A stretch of DNA of 64,000 nucleotides from Streptomyces sp. WMMC940 (GTDB lineage: Bacteria > Actinomycetota > Actinomycetes > Streptomycetales > Streptomycetaceae), in assembly GCF_027460265.1 (NCBI RefSeq), contig NZ_JAPZBC010000001.1:62001-126000 (forward strand), written 5' to 3'. The notes beneath the pieces were generated by a model. That model worked only from the letters and a program-made list of their open reading frames with translations. It had not been told where the DNA came from and did no database searches. Shown here piece after piece: positions 17,703-26,147 of this stretch (position 1 is the first letter of the stretch; every line of letters starts with the position of its first letter). Made by a program: the position numbers and the translations under genes.

Positions 17703-17799
17703 AGTGGGCTCCTCAGCAGATCGGGGTTGCTCCGATCCTGCGGCAGCTCCAGCCCCCGGGAACAGTGGCTGGAATGCCAGCATGCGCTAACTTCTAGCC

Positions 17800-18756
17800 A
17801 TGACGGTCATCGCCATCCTCGCTCTCGACGGCGTCCTGCCCTTCGAGCTGTCCGTACCCGGCCAGGTCTTCGGCACGGCCAACGAGGTCGCCGCCACCCG
17901 GCACTACCAGCTGCGGGTGTGTGCCCCCCACCCGACCGTCACCACCTCACCGGAACACGGAGCGTTTCAGATCCAGGTGCCGTACCGGCTGGACGCCCTC
18001 ACGGAGGCGGACACCGTCATCGTCCCCGCCCACGCCGGTTTCCTCGACCCTCCGCCCGGCCCCGTGGTGACGGCCCTGCGCGACGCGGCAGCCCGCGGCG
18101 CCCGCATGGCCTCGGTGTGCGTCGGCGCGTTCACACTCGCCGCCACCGGTCTACTCGACGGGCACAAGGCCACCACCCACTGGCAGTACGCGGACGAACT
18201 CACCCGCCGCCATCCGCGCGTGGCCGTGGACAGCGGTGTCCTGTTCGTCGACAACGGCGACCTGATCACGTCGGCCGGCGTCGCCGCAGCGCTGGACCTG
18301 TGCTTGCACCTGGTCCACCGCGACCTGGGCGCGGACTGTGCGGCGGCTACCGCACGCCGCACCGTGATGCCGTTGCAACGCGACGGTGGGCAGGCCCAGT
18401 TCATCGAGCCGTCCCAGACTGCGGCGACCGGCACCACCCTGCTGGGCCCGACACTGCACTGGATGGCCGGCAACCTGCACCGCCCGCTCACACTGGCAGA
18501 TATCGCGGGTCACGCGGCGATGAGCGTGCGCAGCCTCAACCGGCACTTCCGCGCGCAGACGGGCACCACGCCGAAGCAGTGGCTGCTGCGCGCTCGCGTC
18601 CGCCGCGCCCAGCAACTCCTGGAGACGACCGACCTCCCGGTCGAGCGCATCGCCGACGCGAGCGGATTCGGCTCCGCAGTGACGCTGCGACACCATTTCG
18701 CCCGCGTGGCAGGCACGTCACCGCACGCGTACCGCACTGCGTTCCAAGCACGGTGA
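17800..18756 (+). CDS. GlxA/FtrA-type transcriptional regulator (DJ-1 domain plus AraC HTH)
   Basis: This 318-aa protein has an N-terminal DJ-1/PfpI-like domain (residues ~1-170, with the nucleophile-elbow region MASVCVGAFTLAATGLLDG) and a C-terminal AraC DNA-binding domain with two HTH motifs (LADIAGHAAMSVRSLNRHFR and VERIADASGFGSAVTLRHHF). Members sense small molecules and regulate adjacent catabolic genes; the divergent HD hydrolase is the likely target. A second, different GlxA-type regulator is at 50551-51489. Confidence 0.92.
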   Translation: MTVIAILALDGVLPFELSVPGQVFGTANEVAATRHYQLRVCAPHPTVTTSPEHGAFQIQVPYRLDALTEADTVIVPAHAGFLDPPPGPVVTALRDAAARGARMASVCVGAFTLAATGLLDGHKATTHWQYADELTRRHPRVAVDSGVLFVDNGDLITSAGVAAALDLCLHLVHRDLGADCAAATARRTVMPLQRDGGQAQFIEPSQTAATGTTLLGPTLHWMAGNLHRPLTLADIAGHAAMSVRSLNRHFRAQTGTTPKQWLLRARVRRAQQLLETTDLPVERIADASGFGSAVTLRHHFARVAGTSPHAYRTAFQAR

Positions 18757-19018
18757 CGCCCAACGCGAACAAGTGAACCGCCGACTTGTATGGGGGTAGC
18801 GGGACGCGGTCGGGTTGGCCGCTCGTAGCGTGCCGTAGGACACCGTGCCGGGTGACTCGTGAACCGTCTGCCGCCCTCAAGGGCTGGCTCTCCCGGGGTA
18901 TGTCGCCGGTCCGGTGTCCGTCCGCGGTCTGACTCAACAGAGGCGTGTCCCGGCCAGTTGGTTCCAGAAGTCGGCGTGTCGGCCGTGGATGCCCTGTCGT
19001 CCGACCGTGAGGAACACT
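18757..19018. other. Intergenic region with short remnant
   Basis: Near 18925-19015 the minus strand reads HGRHADFWNQLAG...C-stop, which looks like the end of some protein but is too short to classify. No other feature is seen before the IS5 element, whose duplicated target ACT is at 19016-19018. Confidence 0.35.
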
Positions 19019-19642
19019 GAGCCTTTTCCATCCTCACTCTGAGCTGGCCAGATGCAGGGCGAGGACGGCCCGGACGAGGCTGGTGACGCGGGTGGTCGAG
19101 CACCGGAGCCTGCGGAGGAGCCGCCAGGATTTGAGGGTGGCCATGGCCTGCTCGACGAGTGCGCGAATCTTCGCGTGGGACCGGTTGACGGCCTGCTGGC
19201 CGGTGGAAAGGGTTTCCCAGCGGCCCCAGTAGGGGGTTCGAACGTTCCCGCCGGCGCCCCGATATGCCTTGTCCGCCCAGCACTTGATGTCGGCTGCGGC
19301 AAGGGTGTCGACGATGCCGTGCTCGCGGGCCGCGCGGACATCGTGGACGGCGCCGGGCAGTGCCGGCGAGGCCCACAGCAGCCGGCCGAAGGGATCCGTG
19401 AGGACCTGCAGGTTCATCCCGTGTTTCTTGTGTTTCCCGGAGTAGAAGGGCGGGTCCGCGGCGATGCGGTCGGTCGGCAGGAGTGTGCCGTCGAGGATTA
19501 CGAACGCCTTCGTCGACGCGACCCGGATCGCGTCGGCCAGGGTGGGCGCGAGGCCTGCCAGGAGTTCGACAGCCTCGGTGGCATACCGATAGGCGGTCGT
19601 GGTTCCGATACCGAATCCGGCCGCGAGCTGGGCATACGTGTT

Positions 19643-20980
19643 GGTCATGTCCCCTGTGGTGGTGTAGCCGGACCGATCTGATCGTTGTTGGGGTAGATTT
19701 TGTCCATACTGCCTTCGGGGAGGTAGCGGCGGGGGAAGGCGATCCACTCGTCGTGCATCTCGATGAGCACGGCGGTGGTGAGGCGTTCGAGGGCGTCGGG
19801 GTTGGGGAAGATCTGCACGACGTCGGTCCGGCGTTTGATCTCGCGGTTGATCCGCTCCAGCGGATTGGTCGACTGGATCTTCTTCCAGTGCCGATCAGGG
19901 AAGTCCGCGAACGCGGTCAAGTCCTCCTTCGCTTCCAGGAGCATGGACCTGACCTTGGGGAACTGGCGGCCGAGCATGTCGGCGACGGTGTCGAGCTGGG
20001 CCCGGACGGCTGCGGCGTCGGGCTGGGCGAAGACCGTGCGGATGGTGGCCGCCACCATCTCCGCGGAATCCTTCGGGATCACCGCGAAGACGTTGCGCAG
20101 GAAATGAACGCGGCACCTTTGGTAGCCGGCGCCGAGCATGACCTTGCGCACGGCCTTGACCAGACCGCTGTGGTGGTCGGCGATGACCAGGCGGACCCCG
20201 GACAGACCGCGCTCGCGCAGGGAGCGCAGGAACTCGCTCCAGAACGCCTCGGTCTCGCTGTCCCCGACCATCAGGCCCAGCACTTCGCGTCCGCCGTCCT
20301 CGGTGATGCCGGTGGCGATGACTACGGCCTGGGACACGATCTGATGGTTCACGCGGGCCTTGCAGTACGTCGCGTCCAGGTAGATGTAGGGGAAACGGGT
20401 GTGATCCAGCGGCCGGGTGCGGAAGACGGTGAGTTCGGCGTCCAGCCCGGTGCAGAGCCGGGACACCTCGCTCTTGGAGATGCCGCTGTCAGCACCCAGT
20501 GCCCTGACCAGGTCGTCGACGCTGCGGGTGGACACTCCGTGGACGTATGCCTCGACGATGACGGCGTAGAGGGCCTGGTCGATGCGGCGACGGCGTTCCA
20601 GCAGGCTGGGGAAGAAGCTGCCGGTGCGGACCTTGGGGATGGCCAGGTCCAGGTCCCCGGCCTGCGTGGTCAGTACTTTGTCGCGGTGACCGTTGCGCCA
20701 GGTCGTACGGGTGTCGGCGTGCTCGCCGGGCTCCGCGCCGATGTGGGCGGTGGCCTCGGCCTCGATGAGTTCCTGCAGGATCCGCTGGGCCAGGACCCTG
20801 ATCAACTCGATTCCGTCCGCCGTACGCAGTGACTCCATCAGCCGAAGTAAGTCATGCTGGGACAAGGCCATCGTGTCACCTCTCTCAACGAGCTTCGCTA
20901 CTCGGAGAGTTGCGCGATGGCCGCCTCATGACCAGGGGCTATGCGGAGATCGCTGCTACACCACTCGGCGGGACACCATC
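19643..20980 (-). mobile_element. IS256-family insertion sequence (1338 bp), intact, with 8-bp target duplication
   Basis: The element sits inside the IS5 transposase gene. The target TACGTGTT is present at both sides (19635-19642 and 20981-20988), the 8-bp duplication typical of IS256. Terminal repeats share TGTCCC and GTGGTGTAGC (18 of 26 positions). Its ends and transposase are complete, so it is probably a recent insertion. Confidence 0.95.
19645..20871 (-). CDS. IS256-family (Mutator-type) transposase
   Basis: This 408-aa transposase is of full length. Catalytic blocks are visible: YIYLDATYCKARVNHQIVSQ (first Asp), VRLVIADHHSGLVKAV (second Asp), the C-x2-H block YQRCRVHFLRNV, and STNPLERINREIKRRTDVV (Glu). 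The N terminus (MALSQHDLLRLMESLRTAD) matches the truncated IS256-type gene at 57.5-57.9 kb, a close relative. Confidence 0.95.
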   Translation of the reverse strand: MALSQHDLLRLMESLRTADGIELIRVLAQRILQELIEAEATAHIGAEPGEHADTRTTWRNGHRDKVLTTQAGDLDLAIPKVRTGSFFPSLLERRRRIDQALYAVIVEAYVHGVSTRSVDDLVRALGADSGISKSEVSRLCTGLDAELTVFRTRPLDHTRFPYIYLDATYCKARVNHQIVSQAVVIATGITEDGGREVLGLMVGDSETEAFWSEFLRSLRERGLSGVRLVIADHHSGLVKAVRKVMLGAGYQRCRVHFLRNVFAVIPKDSAEMVAATIRTVFAQPDAAAVRAQLDTVADMLGRQFPKVRSMLLEAKEDLTAFADFPDRHWKKIQSTNPLERINREIKRRTDVVQIFPNPDALERLTTAVLIEMHDEWIAFPRRYLPEGSMDKIYPNNDQIGPATPPQGT

Positions 20981-21289
20981 TACGTGTTTCCCATCCGCAG
21001 GTGGGCGAGTGCGAGCAGGGCCTGGCGGCCGGGGTTCAGACGCCTCCAGCGGGAGCCGATCGCGCGACGGTGCTGCCGCAGACGGGCGGACAGGAAGCGC
21101 AGGGCAGAGCTGGACACGTCGACGCCCGAAGGGTAGACAAGCATGCGAAGCCTCTGGTGGAGACGGTTCTCTTGGTCGAAAACCCATCTACCAGGGGCTT
21201 CACCACGTTGTCACCCCAACTGGCTCGCTGTTGCCGCAAGTTGGAAAGGGCTCACTGTCCCGTGATATTGCTCGGTGTCGACCCCCATA

Positions 21290-22157
21290 AGACCGTGTCC
21301 TATGTGGTGACGGCTCGTTGGATGGTTCATGGGGCGGGGTACGTGGAGTTGGATTGTTCCGGACGGGTTGTGGGAGATCGCGAAGCCGCTGATCCCGTTG
21401 TCGAAGGTACGGCCGCAGGGCGGCGGGGACGCAGGACACACCAGACGAGACGCTGTTCGCTGCGATCGTCTACGTATTGGTCAGCGGCTGTGCCTGGCGG
21501 GCTCTGCCGCCGTGCTTCGGCATCTCCAAGTCCACCGCTCATCGTCGGTTCATGATCTGGTCCAGGGCCGGCGTCTGGGGACGGTTGCACGAAGCGGTCC
21601 TCGACAGGATCGACGAGTGCGGCCTGCTGGACCTGTCCCGCACGGTCCTCGACTCTGCCCACGTGCGGGCCAAAAAGGGGGCGAACTCACAGGTCCGAGC
21701 CCCGTGGACCGGGGCAAGGCGGGTTCCAAGATGCACGTCCTGTCGGACGGACACGGACTGCCCCTCATCGTCGGCGTCTCCGCAGCCAACACGCACGACA
21801 GTCTCGGACTGAAGCCCATGGTGGCCGGTCTCCTATCGAGACACGACCCCCACCGCGGCTGGCACTACAAGCCCCGAAAACTGCACGCCGACAAGGCATA
21901 CGACATACCTGAACTGCGGAAATGGTTACGCGGCAAGCGCATCGCAGTCCGGATCGCCCGCAAAGGCATCGAGTCCAGCGAACGACTCGGCCGACGTCGC
22001 TGGGTCATCGAACGCACCATGTCCTGGCTCACCGGCTACCGCAGACTCAACCACCGCTACGAGCGCCATCCCCGCAACTACCTGGCCTTCCTCGGCCTCG
22101 CCGCCGCCCTCTGCTGCTACAAACGACTCATCCGCCTCACCACATAGGACACGGTCT
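21290..22157 (+). mobile_element. IS5-family (IS427-type) element, 868 bp, with TA target duplication
   Basis: Perfect terminal inverted repeats of about 21 bp begin AGACCGTGTCCTATGTGG at 21290 and, inverted, at 22157. The dinucleotide TA flanks both ends (21288-21289 and 22158-22159), as usual for this IS5 subgroup. It lies 34 bp from the end of IS5 copy 1. The left flank reads ILLGVDPH, which may be the first codons of an IS110 transposase cut by this insertion. Confidence 0.93.
21329..22147 (+). pseudogene. IS5/IS427-type transposase in two parts, one programmed-type slip and one lesion
   Basis: The first residues (MGRGTWSWIVPDGLWEIAKP) and the last part (KMHVLSDGHGLPLIVGVSAA to CCYKRLIRLTT, with RRWVIERTMSWL) share one frame. 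The middle (SGCAWRALPPCFGISKST to VLDSAHVRAKKG) is in another frame, from ~21425 to ~21680. The second switch coincides with an A5G5 run near 21673, the kind of slippery site used for programmed frameshifting in IS427-type elements. The first switch near 21425 looks like a one-base lesion in a G-rich stretch. Confidence 0.82.
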
Positions 22158-22429
22158 TAAGAGACGTAAAACGCCGGTTCCTCGCGTACTCCTCTCCACC
22201 ACGCTTGCCGGACCCGCCCCATCTGGCAGTACTGGACACGTCCCGGCGTTGTCAGGGCCGCTCTCGCCCTCCCCGGCATCACCCGGATCAGGCTGCCCTC
22301 AGCTACAACCCCACTGCTGCGACAGCGGGTTGGTGCAGGTCTTCCACCCCCACTCGAACCAACAGCGCCTCACGGCGCAAACGGAAAGCGAGCCAGAACC
22401 CTTTGAAGTGCACGAAGCCAGCCGTGACG
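22158..22429. other. Region without recognisable gene
   Basis: Between the IS5/IS427 element and the HNH remnant I see only scrambled coding-like DNA in several frames and no motif. It probably consists of decayed gene ends. Confidence 0.4.
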
Positions 22430-22726
22430 GCTACCAGTGACCGCTCGGCGGCGAGGTCGTTGGCGTACGCCTCGCGCTGATCGGCCGTCCACTGCCACGC
22501 CCCGGAGGACCACGACTCCTCCAAGGGAACCATGTGATCAACGTCGTAGTAGGAGACCCACTCACCCCCCGACAGCTTGCAGCCATCCCCCCGCTCGGGC
22601 TGTTTCACCGCCTCGGCGAGCATCAGCTCCTCCCGGGTATCGCACCCGTCATCGGCCTGCACCCCGCCGTTCCAGTGCTTGAACAACTTCCGGTCGTAGC
22701 CGCCCTCGTCCAGCAGCCGCACATCC
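22430..22726 (-). pseudogene. Fragment of an HNH endonuclease (secreted GmrSD/DUF1524-like)
   Basis: The minus strand reads YDRKLFKHWNGGVQADDGCD, KLSGGEWVSYYDVDHMVPLE and YANDLAAERSLVAVTAG. This is the HNH core (DVDHMVPL) of a small secreted nuclease family common in Streptomyces. The usual insert between SYYD and VDHMVPL is missing, the signal peptide is absent, and the end changes frame. The upstream side is joined directly to an rpiR fragment. Confidence 0.75.
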
Positions 22727-22888
22727 GGGGTGCACCTTGGCGGCGAAGTACGCCAAACCGCGCGCCTGCGAGGAGGCGGCGCGCAGCCCGAGGACGGGCA
22801 GCGGCCGGGAGGCGGCGAGCAGCCGGCCGGCCCGCTCCACCGGCTCGGGTTCGGCGAGCATCGCCGCGAGGTGCCGGAGGTTCTCGAG
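22726..22888 (-). pseudogene. Fragment of an RpiR/MurR-type regulator: SIS-domain part (inverted)
   Basis: The minus strand reads ENLRHLAAMLAEPEPVERAG, PLPVLGLRAASSQARGLAYF and AAKVHPDVRLLDEGG, i.e. the linker and the start of the SIS sugar-phosphate-binding domain of a MurR/RpiR regulator. At ~22886 it meets, head to head, a fragment of the DNA-binding domain of the same protein type lying on the plus strand. At ~22726 it is joined to the HNH remnant. Confidence 0.7.
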
Positions 22889-23170
22889 GCATCGCGCACA
22901 GCATGGTCCGCAGGGCGGGTGACGTGCCCTTCCTGTCGAGTGTGGAGCTGGCCGGGGTCAGCCAGCCGTCCGTGACCCGGTTCGCCGTCGACCTCGGCTT
23001 CGACGGCTATCCGGCGCTGCGCCGGCATCTGCGCGAGGTCGCCCCGCCGGAGGCCGCCGTGCCCGACGAGGACACGCCCAACGAGTACCGGCAGGCCGTG
23101 CGGGCCGGGAAGATGAGCGACAGCCCGGCCGCACAGCTGCAAGCGCTCTTCGAGGGGCACCGGCTCACGC
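22886..23170 (+). pseudogene. Fragments of an RpiR/MurR-type regulator: HTH part followed by N-terminal part
   Basis: The plus strand reads IAHSMVRRAGDVPFLSSVEL, SQPSVTRFAVDLGFDGYPAL and RRHLREVAP (HTH_6 domain), ending NEYRQAV near 23100. Then a short leader and MSDSPAAQLQALFEGHRLT follow (23116-23172), which in intact proteins of this family is the extreme N terminus and precedes the HTH. The pieces are thus in permuted order relative to an intact gene. Confidence 0.65.
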
Positions 23171-23193
23171 ACGACGGTGGGCGCCTGCGGTTG

Positions 23194-24150
23194 TCAGCCC
23201 TTGACGAGGAGGCCGCGGCTGCGGAGGACCCATCGCTCCAGCGGGCTGAAGATCAGGAGGTCGATGGCGATGCCGACGGTGAGGATGAGGAGGATGGCGA
23301 GGAAGATGCCGGGTATGTCGAAGTTGTTGCGGCCGTTCTCCAGTAGTTGGCCCAGGCCCAGGCCGAGGTCGGGGGAGGAGGCGATGATCTCGGCGGCCAT
23401 GAGGGAGCGCCAGGAGAAGGCCCACCCCTGTTTGAGGCCGGAGAGGTAGCCGGGCAGGGCGGCGGGCATCACGATGTGCCGGGCGCCGCGGAGTCCGGTG
23501 GCGCCCATGGTGCGGCCGGCGCGGAGGAACAGAGGTGGGACGTGGTCGATGCCGGACACCAGGCCGTTGGCGATGGAGGGGACGGCGCCGAGGAGGATGA
23601 CGGTGAACATCATGGTGTCGTTGAGGCCGAACCAAAGCACGGCCGGTGGGATCCAGGCCACCGAGGGCAGGGACTGGAGTCCGGAGAGGATCGGGCCGAT
23701 CGCGGCGCGCACGAACTTCACGCGGGCGACGAGGAGTCCGAGAGGGGTGCCGATGGCGAGGGCGAGGAGGAAGCCGAGCAGTCCGCGGGACACGCTCGTC
23801 CAGACGACTTCCAGGAGGGTGCCCTGTGCCCACATGGTGGTGAGGCTGTCCCAGACGGCGGACGGCGGCGGGAGTTTGTAGCTGTCGGTGGCCTCGGCGG
23901 TGACCAGGAGTTGCCAGACCGCCAGCACCAGGATCACGGCGGTGACCGGGGGCAGGATCTTCTGCAGCAGGATCTGGCGCAGTGGTGTGCGGGTGTTCTG
24001 GACGGTGTCGAGGGCGTCGAGCCCGGCCTCCAGGCCCGCGAGGTCGTCGGCGGGTGAGGCGCCCTTCGCGGACGGATTCCCGGACGCGGGGCCGCCGGTC
24101 CCGGTCCCGGCCTTGGTCACGGCCGGGTCGGTCGTGTCAGTGCTGGCCAT
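23194..24150 (-). CDS. SsuC-type ABC transporter permease
   Basis: This 318-aa permease starts at ATG 24150 (MASTDTTDPAVTKAG), overlapping the ATPase gene by 14 bp. It has six TM helices after a ~60-residue polar N-terminal extension and the EAA-type loop of the family (GATGLRGARHIVMPAALPGY). The SsuC/TauC/NrtB group imports sulfonates, taurine, nitrate or related oxyanions. With cysCDN in the same operon a sulfonate or sulfate-ester role is likely. It is the last gene of the long minus-strand array. Confidence 0.88.
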   Translation of the reverse strand: MASTDTTDPAVTKAGTGTGGPASGNPSAKGASPADDLAGLEAGLDALDTVQNTRTPLRQILLQKILPPVTAVILVLAVWQLLVTAEATDSYKLPPPSAVWDSLTTMWAQGTLLEVVWTSVSRGLLGFLLALAIGTPLGLLVARVKFVRAAIGPILSGLQSLPSVAWIPPAVLWFGLNDTMMFTVILLGAVPSIANGLVSGIDHVPPLFLRAGRTMGATGLRGARHIVMPAALPGYLSGLKQGWAFSWRSLMAAEIIASSPDLGLGLGQLLENGRNNFDIPGIFLAILLILTVGIAIDLLIFSPLERWVLRSRGLLVKG

Positions 24151-24946
24151 GGCGGCGGATCTCCCCACGCAGTTCCTCGGTGATCTCGACGGACAGCTCC
24201 GCGACGGCGGTGTCCTCGATACGGCGCGGCTGGTGGATGCCGACGGTCCATTCACGGGCGACGCGGCCCGGGCGGGAGGAGAGCAGGACCACGCGCTGGG
24301 CGAGGCGGACGGCTTCGCGCACGTTGTGGGTGACGAACAGGACGGAGAGGGAGGTCTCGTTCCAGATCCGGGTCAGCTCGTCGTGGAGGACGTCCCGGGT
24401 GATGGCGTCCAGGGCGGCGAACGGCTCGTCCATCAGCAGGAGGTCGCTGTCCTGGGCCAGGGCGCGGGCCAGGGCGACGCGCTGGCGCATGCCGCCGGAC
24501 AGTTCGTGGACCCGCTTGCGGTGGGCGCCGCCGAGGCGGACCAGTTCGAGGAGGCGTTCGGCCTCCTGACGGCGTTCGGCCTTGGGCACACCGCGGAGTT
24601 TGAGGGCGAGTTCGATGTTGCGTCCCGCCGTGAGCCAGGGCAGCAGGGCGTGTTCCTGGAACATCAGGGCGGGCCGGCCGCCGGGGGTCTCGATGGTGCC
24701 CGAGGTCGGGCGGTCGAGTCCGGCGACCAGGTTGAGCAGAGTGGACTTACCGCAGCCGGAGGCCCCCAGGAGGGTGACGAACTCGCCCCGGCCGACATCG
24801 AGGGTGATGTCGTCGAGGACGAGCTGCCGCCCGGCGGGTCCGGCGAAGGACTTCGAGACGTGCTCGAGGCGGGCGGCGGGGGCCGCCGTGCTGCCGGCGA
24901 ACCGGTCGGCTCCGGCGGCGGCCTCGGTGGTGGTCGTGATGGCCAT
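24137..24946 (-). CDS. SsuB-type ABC transporter ATPase
   Basis: The ATG at 24946 has AGGAGGT at good spacing; the GTG at 24955 overlaps that site. The 269-aa ATPase has Walker A GASGCGKST, the signature LSGGMRQRVALARAL, Walker B LLLMDEPFAALD and the switch His in VLFVTHNVREAV. It powers the adjacent SsuC-type permease. It follows the binding-protein gene by 31 bp. Confidence 0.9.
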   Translation of the reverse strand: MAITTTTEAAAGADRFAGSTAAPAARLEHVSKSFAGPAGRQLVLDDITLDVGRGEFVTLLGASGCGKSTLLNLVAGLDRPTSGTIETPGGRPALMFQEHALLPWLTAGRNIELALKLRGVPKAERRQEAERLLELVRLGGAHRKRVHELSGGMRQRVALARALAQDSDLLLMDEPFAALDAITRDVLHDELTRIWNETSLSVLFVTHNVREAVRLAQRVVLLSSRPGRVAREWTVGIHQPRRIEDTAVAELSVEITEELRGEIRRHGQH

Positions 24947-24977
24947 GATCGTCACCTCCTGGGGGTCGCTGGGGTGG

Positions 24978-26147
24978 TTACTTCACGCCGAGGCCGGCGT
25001 CGGAGACCTCGGGCCTGCCCTCGGCCTTCAGGATCTTGTTGAGGACGCTCAGGTCGTAGATGCCGTCGAGGTCCGCCTTCGGGAGCAGCTTCGACTCGAC
25101 CGCCCACTCGGACTGGGTCTTCAGGGTCTCGGCCAGCGGGTCGTCGGTGATCCGGATCGACGGCCACGCCGGGTCGAGGACCTCGGCGGGCAGCGGCTTG
25201 CCGGACAGCTTCTCCAGCGCCTTGTTCGCGGACGCCTTGGCCTCGTCCGGGTTGGCGTTGATCCACGCGTTGGTCCTCACCGTGCCGCGCAGCACCGCCT
25301 CGACCGCGTCCGGGTGCTCCTTGAGGAACTTCTGGGACACGATGATGTTGGTGATGACGAACTTCCTCTCGGGCCAGATGCTCGTCTCGTCGAGGAGGAC
25401 CTTGCCGCCCAGGGTGACCAGTTTGGAGGCGGTCGGCTCGGGCACCCAGGCGCCGTCGATGGAGCCGGACGTGAAGGCGTCGGGGGTGACCTTGTTGTCG
25501 GAGCGGACCACGGACACGTCGCCCTTGCCGGACTCGGTGTCGACCTTCCAGCCCTTCTCGTTGATCCAGTTGATCAGCGCGACGTCCTGGGTGTTGCCCT
25601 TCTGGGGCGTGGCGATCTTCTTGCCCTTGAGGTCGTCCAGCGTCTTGATCTTCTTCGGGTCGACTACGAGCTTCACACCGCCGGAGGCCGAACCGCCGAT
25701 GATGCGCAGGTTCTGGCCGTTCGACTTGGTGAAGCCGTTGATGGACGGCGAGGGGCCGATGAAGCCGATGTCGATGCTGCCCGCGTTGAGGGCCTCGATC
25801 CCGGAGGGGCCGGCGTTGAAGGTGCTGGTCTTCAGCGCGGTGCCGCCCAGCTCCTTCTGGATGTGGCCGGCCTGGACGCCGATCAGGGCGGTGGCGTGGG
25901 TGAGGTTCGGGAAGTAGCCGAGCCTCACCTCGCCCACGGAGAGCTTCCTGCCGCCGGCGGCGGGAGCGACCTCGTCGTCCTTCTCGGCCTCGGCACCGTA
26001 ACCGCAGGCGGTGAGCACCACGGCGAACAACGGCAGAACAGCCGCCGCGGAGAGACGGCGACGAAACGTGGTGCGAGTCCGCGGGCGCGGACGGCACCGT
26101 CGGGGGAAGCCAGCGTGCGGTGCGGCACCCGTGGCACTGTCGGTCAT
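24978..26147 (-). CDS. Substrate-binding lipoprotein of an SsuA-type ABC importer
   Basis: This 389-aa protein starts at the ATG that overlaps the cysN stop by one base (TGATG). A long basic N-region precedes the lipoprotein signal with lipobox LTAC (Cys48). The mature part is an NMT1/SsuA-type periplasmic-binding fold (VRLGYFPNLTHATALIGVQA, IDIGFIGPSPSINGF). In Streptomyces such genes follow cysN in the general sulfur-assimilation operon. It probably binds a sulfonate or related sulfur compound. Confidence 0.88.
   Translation of the reverse strand: MTDSATGAAPHAGFPRRCRPRPRTRTTFRRRLSAAAVLPLFAVVLTACGYGAEAEKDDEVAPAAGGRKLSVGEVRLGYFPNLTHATALIGVQAGHIQKELGGTALKTSTFNAGPSGIEALNAGSIDIGFIGPSPSINGFTKSNGQNLRIIGGSASGGVKLVVDPKKIKTLDDLKGKKIATPQKGNTQDVALINWINEKGWKVDTESGKGDVSVVRSDNKVTPDAFTSGSIDGAWVPEPTASKLVTLGGKVLLDETSIWPERKFVITNIIVSQKFLKEHPDAVEAVLRGTVRTNAWINANPDEAKASANKALEKLSGKPLPAEVLDPAWPSIRITDDPLAETLKTQSEWAVESKLLPKADLDGIYDLSVLNKILKAEGRPEVSDAGLGVK

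Larger units (their letters stand above)
19034..21144 (-). pseudogene. IS5-family transposase interrupted by IS256 insertion
   Basis: The N-terminal part starts at ATG 21144 (LVYPSGVDVSSSALRFL) and runs to LRMGNTYA at ~20981. The C-terminal part continues after the insertion from TYAQLAAGFGIGTTTAYRYA to the stop at 19034. It has the HTH_Tnp_4 and DDE_4 signature blocks (FVILDGTLLPTDRI, DKAYRGAGG, RALVEQAMATLKSWRLLRR). Without the insertion it would be a 254-aa intact enzyme, so the disruption is the only visible lesion. Confidence 0.9.
19019..21253 (-). mobile_element. IS5-family element, copy 1, interrupted by IS256-family element
   Basis: Comparison with the uninterrupted copy at 53636-54523 defines the ends: GAGCCTTTTCCATC on one side and GAGCCCTTTCCAAC (reversed) on the other. 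A 3-bp target duplication ACT flanks it (19016-19018 and 21254-21256). Removing the 1338-bp IS256 element and one 8-bp duplicate leaves 889 bp, one more than copy 2. The extra base is a G in a GGG run near 21020 that keeps the transposase frame open. Confidence 0.92.

Noticed and set aside
21255..21289. A gene start reading ILLGVDPH to the left of the IS427-type element
   Set aside because: Only about nine codons resemble an IS110 start; too short to annotate, mentioned only as context.
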